Of a DNA stretch of 64,000 bases, positions 59,137 through 64,000 are shown one piece after another. The notes beneath the pieces were generated by a model, which was given only the letters and a program-made list of their open reading frames with translations, was not told the origin of the DNA and did no database searches. The translations under genes were made by a program, and so were the position numbers. Position 1 is the stretch's first letter. The number at the start of each line of letters is the position of its first letter. The stretch lies in the NCBI GenBank assembly GCA_905215475.1, contig CAJMPW010000007.1, positions 1 to 64,000 on the forward strand, written 5' to 3'. This DNA comes from CAG-103 sp905215475 (lineage in GTDB: Bacteria; Bacillota; Clostridia; Oscillospirales; Oscillospiraceae).

Positions 59137-60176
59137 ATAAAACGTTCCGGAAGATCGTCGGCGGCGCGCTCGCCGTCACCGCACTCATGGGTCTGGCCGC
59201 CTGCGGCGGTAAGACCGAGGACAGCAAGGCCGACGGCAAGACCTACAAGGTCGGCATCGTGCAGTTCGTGGACGATGCGTCCCTCAACCAGATCGAGGCG
59301 GCCATCGAGGCTGAGCTCGACGCCAAGGCTGCGGAGCTGGGCGTGACCTTCGATTACACGCTCTTCAACGGTCAGGGCGACGCCACGACCCTCAACCAGA
59401 TCGGCGCAGAGCTCGTCGGCAAGGGCGTGGATCTGATCGTACCGATCGCGACCCCAGCTGTGAAGATCATGCAGTCCGCCACCGAGGACACCGAGATCCC
59501 CATCGTATTCTCCGCCGTGTCTGACCCCGTCGGCAGCGGCATCGTCGATGCGCTCGACGCGCCCGGCGGCCGCATCACCGGCACGAGCGACGCGCTCAAC
59601 ACCAAGGGCCTGCTCGAGCTGATGCTCGCCCAGAACCCGGACACCAAGACCGTCGGCCTGCTCTACTCCAAGAGCGAGGACTCGTCCAAGCAGCCGATCG
59701 CGGACGCGAAGGCCTACCTTGAGGGCAAGGGCATCCGCTGCGTGGAAAAGACCGGCACGACCACCGACGAGATCACCTCCGCCGTTGACGCGCTCATCGC
59801 CGAAAAGGTCGACGCCGTCTTTACTCCGACTGACAACACCGTCATGACCGCAGAGCTTGCCATCTACGAGAAGTTCCTCAACGCCAAGATCCCGCAGTAC
59901 TGCGGCGCTGACTCCTTCGCGCTCAACGGCGCATTCGTCGGCTACGGTGTGGATTACACCGCGCTCGGCAAGATGACGGCCGACATGGTCGTGCAGGTGC
60001 TGGTCGACGGCAAGAGCCCCGCCACGCTGCCGGTCGCAACCTTCGACAACGGCATCGCCATGATCAACACCGACAGCTGCACCGCCCTCGGCTACGACCT
60101 TGCGGCTGTCAAGCAGGCGTTTGACGGCAAGTGCAGCGCCGTGCTCGAGACGACCACGCAGCAGAATTTTGACTGA
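59133..60176 (+). CDS. trpX: ABC transporter substrate-binding lipoprotein, TrpX-like
   Basis: The 347-residue lipoprotein has a signal with lipobox LAAC (around C24) and the ABC_sub_bind fold: VGIVQFVDDASLNQIEAA, FSAVSDPVGSGIVD, GTSDALNTKGLL and YCGADSFALNGAFVGYGVDY (split). This family (PF04392) is predicted to bind tryptophan or tyrosine, and the Trp T-box upstream supports tryptophan. AAGGAG precedes the ATG. Confidence 0.87.
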   Translation: MNKTFRKIVGGALAVTALMGLAACGGKTEDSKADGKTYKVGIVQFVDDASLNQIEAAIEAELDAKAAELGVTFDYTLFNGQGDATTLNQIGAELVGKGVDLIVPIATPAVKIMQSATEDTEIPIVFSAVSDPVGSGIVDALDAPGGRITGTSDALNTKGLLELMLAQNPDTKTVGLLYSKSEDSSKQPIADAKAYLEGKGIRCVEKTGTTTDEITSAVDALIAEKVDAVFTPTDNTVMTAELAIYEKFLNAKIPQYCGADSFALNGAFVGYGVDYTALGKMTADMVVQVLVDGKSPATLPVATFDNGIAMINTDSCTALGYDLAAVKQAFDGKCSAVLETTTQQNFD

Positions 60177-60204
60177 TATCTGACATCCCGAAGGAGGGAC
60201 GTTT

Positions 60205-61140
60205 ATGCTGACAGTGTTGAAGACCGCGCTTGAGGTCGGCCTTATTTACGGCCTCGTCGCGCTGGCGCTGTTCATCAGCTTTTCCATCCTGAACATTGCA
60301 GACCTGTCCACTGACGGCTGCTTTACGCTCGGCTGCGCCGTGGGCGCGATGCTCACCATCGCGGGGCATCCGCTTCTGGCGCTGCCGGCGGCCATGGCTG
60401 CGGGGATGCTCTCGGGCTTCATCACCGCCTTTTTGCAGACGCGTCTCGGCGTGGAGAGCATCCTCGCCGGCATCATCTCGAACACCGGCCTGTATACGAT
60501 CAACCTCGCGGTCATGGGCTTTTCGTCCAACGTGTCCATCACGGGGCGCGCCACGGTCTTTTCGCTCTTTAAGGCGCTCACCGGCGGCAGCCAGTGGAGC
60601 ACGCTGGTGCTGCTCGCGCTGCTGCTGGGCGTGATCGCGGTCGTGCTCATCCGGTTTTTCGGCACGTCGCTCGGACTTTCCATCCGCGCGACGGGCGACA
60701 GTCTCGACATGGTCAGCGCCTCCTCCATCAACCCCAAGGTCACCATCACGATCGGTCTGTGCCTCGCAAACGCTCTCACGGCACTCGCCGGCTGCCTGAT
60801 CGGTGAGTACAACAAGTTTTGCGACATCAACCTCGGCACAGGCATGGTCACGATCGCGCTGGCGAGTCTGATCATCGGCGAGGTCTTTGCCGGCCGCCGC
60901 CGCGGGATCGGCAAGCGCGTCGTCTGCGTCGTGCTCGGCAGCATCGTCTACCGCCTGATCATCGCGCTGGCGCTGCGGCTGAACATCTCGGCCGAGTACT
61001 TCAAGCTCGTCTCCGCCGTCATCGTCGCCGTCGCCATTGCCGCGCCGAATATGAAGGACTATGTCCATCTGGCAAAGATCCGCTCCAACGCGCGCAAGCT
61101 GCGCGCCCTGTCCGGAAAGGGGGATGAGACCGATGCTTGA
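60205..61140 (+). CDS. trpY: ABC transporter permease, TrpY-like
   Basis: The 311-residue protein has about eight to nine membrane segments and FSILNIADLSTDGCFTLGCA (start region) and GTSLGLSIRATGDSLDMVSA, typical of the branched-chain-like permeases of this family. It partners with the substrate-binding and ATPase genes. GGAGGG precedes the ATG. Confidence 0.86.
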   Translation: MLTVLKTALEVGLIYGLVALALFISFSILNIADLSTDGCFTLGCAVGAMLTIAGHPLLALPAAMAAGMLSGFITAFLQTRLGVESILAGIISNTGLYTINLAVMGFSSNVSITGRATVFSLFKALTGGSQWSTLVLLALLLGVIAVVLIRFFGTSLGLSIRATGDSLDMVSASSINPKVTITIGLCLANALTALAGCLIGEYNKFCDINLGTGMVTIALASLIIGEVFAGRRRGIGKRVVCVVLGSIVYRLIIALALRLNISAEYFKLVSAVIVAVAIAAPNMKDYVHLAKIRSNARKLRALSGKGDETDA

Positions 61141-61951
61141 GCTTTCCCACGTCAGCAAGACATTCAACGCCGGAACGGTGAACGAAAAGCGCGCCCTGTG
61201 CGACCTGTCGCTCACGCTCGCCGACGGCGAATTTGCCACCATCGTCGGCTCGAACGGCGCGGGCAAGAGCACGCTCTTCAACGCCATCGCCGGTATGTTC
61301 TATGTCGATAGCGGCATTGTCCGGCTCGACGGGCGGGACATCACGTTCCTGCCGCCGCACAAGCGCAGCCGCCGCATCGGCCACCTGTTTCAGGACCCGC
61401 TCAAGGGCACCGCGCCGCACATGACCATTGAGGAAAACCTCGCCGTGGCCTATCTGCGCGCACCGGAAAAGCACAAGCAGCTGCGCCGCGTCAGCCGCAA
61501 GGACCGGGAATTCTTCCGCGATGCGCTCGCCCAGCTCGACATGGGGCTCGAGGAGCGCATGAACACGCCCGTCGGTCTGCTCTCCGGCGGTCAGCGGCAG
61601 GCGCTGACGCTGCTCATGGCCACCATGGTCACGCCCGAACTGCTGCTGCTCGATGAGCACACGGCGGCGCTCGACCCCGTGACGGCCGACAAGGTGCTCG
61701 CGCTCACGCGCAGCATCGTCTCTGAGCGCAGCATCTCCTGCCTCATGATCACGCACAATATGCACCAGGCGCTCGAGCTCGGCTCGCGCACGCTCATGAT
61801 GGACGCCGGGCGCATCGTGCTCGATGTCTCCGGGGCGCAGCGCGCGGACATGACCGTGCAGGGGCTCATCGATGCCTTCGCCGCACAGGCGGGCACCGCG
61901 TTTGACAACGACCGCGTCCTGCTGTCCACGGCAGAGAGCACAGAAACCTGA
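61133..61951 (+). CDS. trpZ: ABC transporter ATP-binding protein, TrpZ-like
   Basis: I set the start at ATG 61133 (MLELSHVSKTFNAGTV), eight bases inside the permease gene, with AAGGGGG upstream. The 272-residue protein has Walker A GSNGAGKST, signature LLSGGQRQ and Walker B LLLLDEHTAALDP. It powers the transporter. Confidence 0.9.
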   Translation: MLELSHVSKTFNAGTVNEKRALCDLSLTLADGEFATIVGSNGAGKSTLFNAIAGMFYVDSGIVRLDGRDITFLPPHKRSRRIGHLFQDPLKGTAPHMTIEENLAVAYLRAPEKHKQLRRVSRKDREFFRDALAQLDMGLEERMNTPVGLLSGGQRQALTLLMATMVTPELLLLDEHTAALDPVTADKVLALTRSIVSERSISCLMITHNMHQALELGSRTLMMDAGRIVLDVSGAQRADMTVQGLIDAFAAQAGTAFDNDRVLLSTAESTET

Positions 61952-61958
61952 ATACGCA

Positions 61959-61988
61959 AAAACAGCCGCCTGTACAGGCGGCTGTTTT
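61959..61988. terminator. Bidirectional terminator after trpXYZ
   Basis: The 30-base sequence is a perfect palindrome: AAAACAGCCGCCTGT and its complement. It lies between convergent genes. Confidence 0.88.
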
Positions 61989-62000
61989 GCATTTTACAGC

Positions 62001-62966
62001 TTAATAGAACGTCGCGACCGGCTCTTCCGGCTTTTCGACCTCCTGCACGGACAGCACCGTGAGCACCGGACCCTTGCGGCCGTAGGCGCGGTGAAACTTA
62101 TAGTCCATGCGGGCCGTGATGATCGCCCACTCGTCGTTGCGGATCTCATCGGCGCGATCCCACACGCACACGACGCCCGCGAACTGAATGTCCTGCACGC
62201 AGCAGGTCATGATGTGCCGGCCGGCGATGAAGCAGCCCTTCGGCACGTTCTTGCGCACAAGGCAACGGCACTTGACCTCGATGGTCTTGCCGTCGTATTT
62301 CTTTGGCTCCTCGGACATGTCGCGGTACCAGAGGGCGAAGTCGCGGTCCTCGATCTCGATGACCGGCGCGTCAACGTCAAACGGCAGCGGGTCCTCGATG
62401 TCGTCGTACACGACCTTGCCGTCGGTGTACTCATACGCGATGTCGCAGCGGCGGGAGATGGCGCGGATGATGCGGTGCATCTCCATGCGATCCATGCTGT
62501 CGTTGTAGCGGTTGAGCACGACAAGCTCGGCGCTCTTGAGCTTATCGACCGTGAGCTGACGCATATTTGCATTGTAGCTCACGAACGTCGTCGCATCGCA
62601 GAAGAGAAACTCCTGCGCGACCGCCCAGTTTTCCGGCAGGCTGCCGTAGAGCGAGTCGAGCATCCACATACCGTTGTACTCCACGAGCACGCGCTCGGGG
62701 TGCAGCTCATCCTGCAGCGCGAGCAGATAGTCGCGCGTAAGCTCAGACTCCTCGTCGACATTGCGCACGTAGACATTTCCGGCGCAGAATCTGTCCGGCT
62801 CATAGACCTCCTCGCCGTCCTCGCACAGCAGCAGCAGCGTGCGCTCGCCCTTGTGGAAGCGGTTGTCCTCGAGCGTCTCCTGAATGAACTTCGTCTTACC
62901 GGCCTCGAGGAAGCCGGTGAAGAGGTAGACCGGAACGTCCGGCGCCTGCTGTTTTTTATCAGCCAA
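62001..62966 (-). CDS. CobW-like GTPase domain fused to YcgQ-like C-terminus
   Basis: The 321-residue protein has Walker A GFLEAGKTKF (18-27). The C-terminal half has CRCLVRKNVPKGCFIAGRHI and MTCCVQDIQFAGVVCVW, like the YcgQ/TIGR03943 permease-partner family. The start is TTG 62966, inside the CobW stop region, with GGAGC upstream. Fusion of a G3E-type GTPase to a YcgQ-like part points to metal handling in the envelope. Confidence 0.75.
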   Translation of the reverse strand: MADKKQQAPDVPVYLFTGFLEAGKTKFIQETLEDNRFHKGERTLLLLCEDGEEVYEPDRFCAGNVYVRNVDEESELTRDYLLALQDELHPERVLVEYNGMWMLDSLYGSLPENWAVAQEFLFCDATTFVSYNANMRQLTVDKLKSAELVVLNRYNDSMDRMEMHRIIRAISRRCDIAYEYTDGKVVYDDIEDPLPFDVDAPVIEIEDRDFALWYRDMSEEPKKYDGKTIEVKCRCLVRKNVPKGCFIAGRHIMTCCVQDIQFAGVVCVWDRADEIRNDEWAIITARMDYKFHRAYGRKGPVLTVLSVQEVEKPEEPVATFY

Positions 62967-64000
62967 TGTGGAACAGCTCCTTCAGCGCATCCTCCGCCAG
63001 ATGCGAACCGATCACGCACACGCGGCCGGTGACCTGCGCGCTGCCGCGGCGGACATCGGACTCGCCGGGCACATAGTCAAAGTGGATCCAGCCGCCGTCG
63101 GTCGCGGGCACGATGCCCTTGGCGCGCAGGACGACGCCGTAGCGGTGCTCGTCGATGAGCGCGTCGAGCGCGGTGCGGATCTCGTCATCGGTGTACTTGC
63201 GCGGCGTCTCCGTGCCCCAGCTTGTGAACACCTCGTCGGCATGGTGGTGATGATGGTGGTCGTGATCGTGATCGCAGCAGTGGTCATGGTCGTGGTGGTC
63301 ATGGTCATGGTCGCAGCAGTGGTCGTGGTCATGGTCATCGTGGTCATGATGATGCTCATGCGCATGCTCATCGTCATCATCTTCGTCATGGTCATGATGA
63401 TGGCCGCAGCAGCAGGCGTGGTCATCCTCGTCATGGTCGTGGTGATGGTGCTCGTGCTCGTCCTCGGCGGCCTCGGCCTGCAGGTGTGCAAGCTCGGCCG
63501 AGAGCGTGTCGCGGCGCTCCATCGTCTGGAGGATCTGCTTGCCGTCGAGCTCTGTCCAGGGCGTGGTCACGATGGTCGCGGTCGGGTTTTTCTCACGCAG
63601 CAGCGCAACGGCAGCGTCGAGCTTTTCGGGGCGGATGCCCTCGGTGCGCGAGAGGATGATGGCGCTCGCGTTCTCGACCTGGTTGTTGAAGAACTCGCCG
63701 AAGTTTTTCATATACATCCTGCACTTGTTGGCGTCGACCACGGTCGTGAAGCCGTTGAGCATCAGCTCATCGGACTGCACGCCCTGCACCGCGCGGATGA
63801 CGTCGCTGAGCTTGCCGACACCCGAGGGCTCGATGAGGATGCGGTCGGGATGAAACTGCGCAAGCACCTTCTGCAGCGCATCGGCAAAGTCACCCACGAG
63901 GCTGCAGCAGATGCAGCCGGAGTTCATCTCGTTGATCTGCACGCCGGAGTCCTTGAGGAAGCCGCCGTCAATGGCGATCTCACCGAACTCGTTTTCGATC
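62959..64000 (-). CDS. CobW/ZNG1-like GTPase with His/Asp/Cys-rich loop (N-terminus beyond right edge)
   Basis: The frame enters from the right edge with IENEFGEIAIDGGFLKDSGV and continues 346 residues to the stop at 62959. GCICCSL is the CxCC metal site of the G3E family. A loop (about residues 195-275) is almost only His, Asp, Glu and Cys, with CCC and two CC pairs. CobW C-terminal elements follow (YGVVLRAKGIVPATDGGW). Walker A lies outside the window. It should bind Zn, Co or Ni and deliver it to an acceptor. Confidence 0.88.
   Translation of the reverse strand, partial: IENEFGEIAIDGGFLKDSGVQINEMNSGCICCSLVGDFADALQKVLAQFHPDRILIEPSGVGKLSDVIRAVQGVQSDELMLNGFTTVVDANKCRMYMKNFGEFFNNQVENASAIILSRTEGIRPEKLDAAVALLREKNPTATIVTTPWTELDGKQILQTMERRDTLSAELAHLQAEAAEDEHEHHHHDHDEDDHACCCGHHHDHDEDDDDEHAHEHHHDHDDHDHDHCCDHDHDHHDHDHCCDHDHDHHHHHHADEVFTSWGTETPRKYTDDEIRTALDALIDEHRYGVVLRAKGIVPATDGGWIHFDYVPGESDVRRGSAQVTGRVCVIGSHLAEDALKELFHIG
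63236..63475. repeat. Low-complexity tandem repeat coding for His/Asp-rich loop
   Basis: The plus strand shows degenerate GTGGTCATG/GTCATGGTC repeats with GCAGCAGTG interspersed, the complement of CAC/GAC/CAT codons. It is prone to slippage. Confidence 0.75.

Noticed and set aside
63236..63475. CRISPR-like or regulatory repeats
   Set aside because: They are His/Asp codon repeats inside the CobW gene with no spacer structure.

Overview
The window is high-GC DNA from a member of the Firmicutes, most likely a Clostridia of the Oscillospiraceae type. Supporting signs are strong GGAGG ribosome-binding sites, consensus sigma-A promoters, an L10 leader, a tryptophan T-box, VanW and NAGPA-type envelope proteins, and short feoA-feoB genes. 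Species cannot be read from the sequence.

Positions 1 to about 32108 hold most of one tailed prophage whose left end lies outside the window. Reading leftward on the minus strand, the order is: early genes (XRE regulator, several very small proteins, an AbrB-like regulator), an HUH-type Rep, RecU, PcfK and PcfJ, a DUF3102-like coiled-coil protein, a sigma-like late activator, a fused small/large terminase, portal, minor head protein, scaffold, major capsid, connectors, tail tube, tape measure, baseplate, a collagen-like fibre, and a tail protein carrying a tyrosine-phosphatase domain. No sheath gene is visible, so a long non-contractile tail is expected. Lysis genes are not in view. Between 24.9 and 31 kb lie the immunity switch (two divergent XRE genes whose promoters each hold an operator in the 17-bp spacer), an ImmA/IrrE peptidase, unknown accessory genes, a HigBA toxin-antitoxin operon, a Fic protein, and the tyrosine integrase. 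A tRNA 3' end at 32081-32108 marks the right attachment site.

From 32.1 kb to the end the DNA is host chromosome: a GtrB-like glycosyltransferase, a Nif11-like small protein, FeoAB iron uptake, SbcDC nuclease, a zinc-ribbon membrane protein, an FMN-barrel protein, MurI with an MBL-fold hydrolase, L10/L7-L12 with leader, a lipoprotein, an MFS carrier, a glycerophosphodiesterase, a NagD-like phosphatase, HtpG, HemW, a VanW protein, MetG, a NAGPA-like protein with a QQRPA minisatellite, a Trp T-box followed by a coupled 37-codon ORF and a TrpXYZ-type ABC transporter, and two CobW-family proteins, one with an extreme His/Asp/Cys-rich loop.

The most unusual parts are the phosphatase-bearing tail protein at the left edge, the AT-rich HExxH domain fused to the minor head protein with a coupled 58-residue Cys-rich partner, a predicted counter-transcribed RNA upstream of the Rep gene, and a regulatory module repeated three times in the early region.
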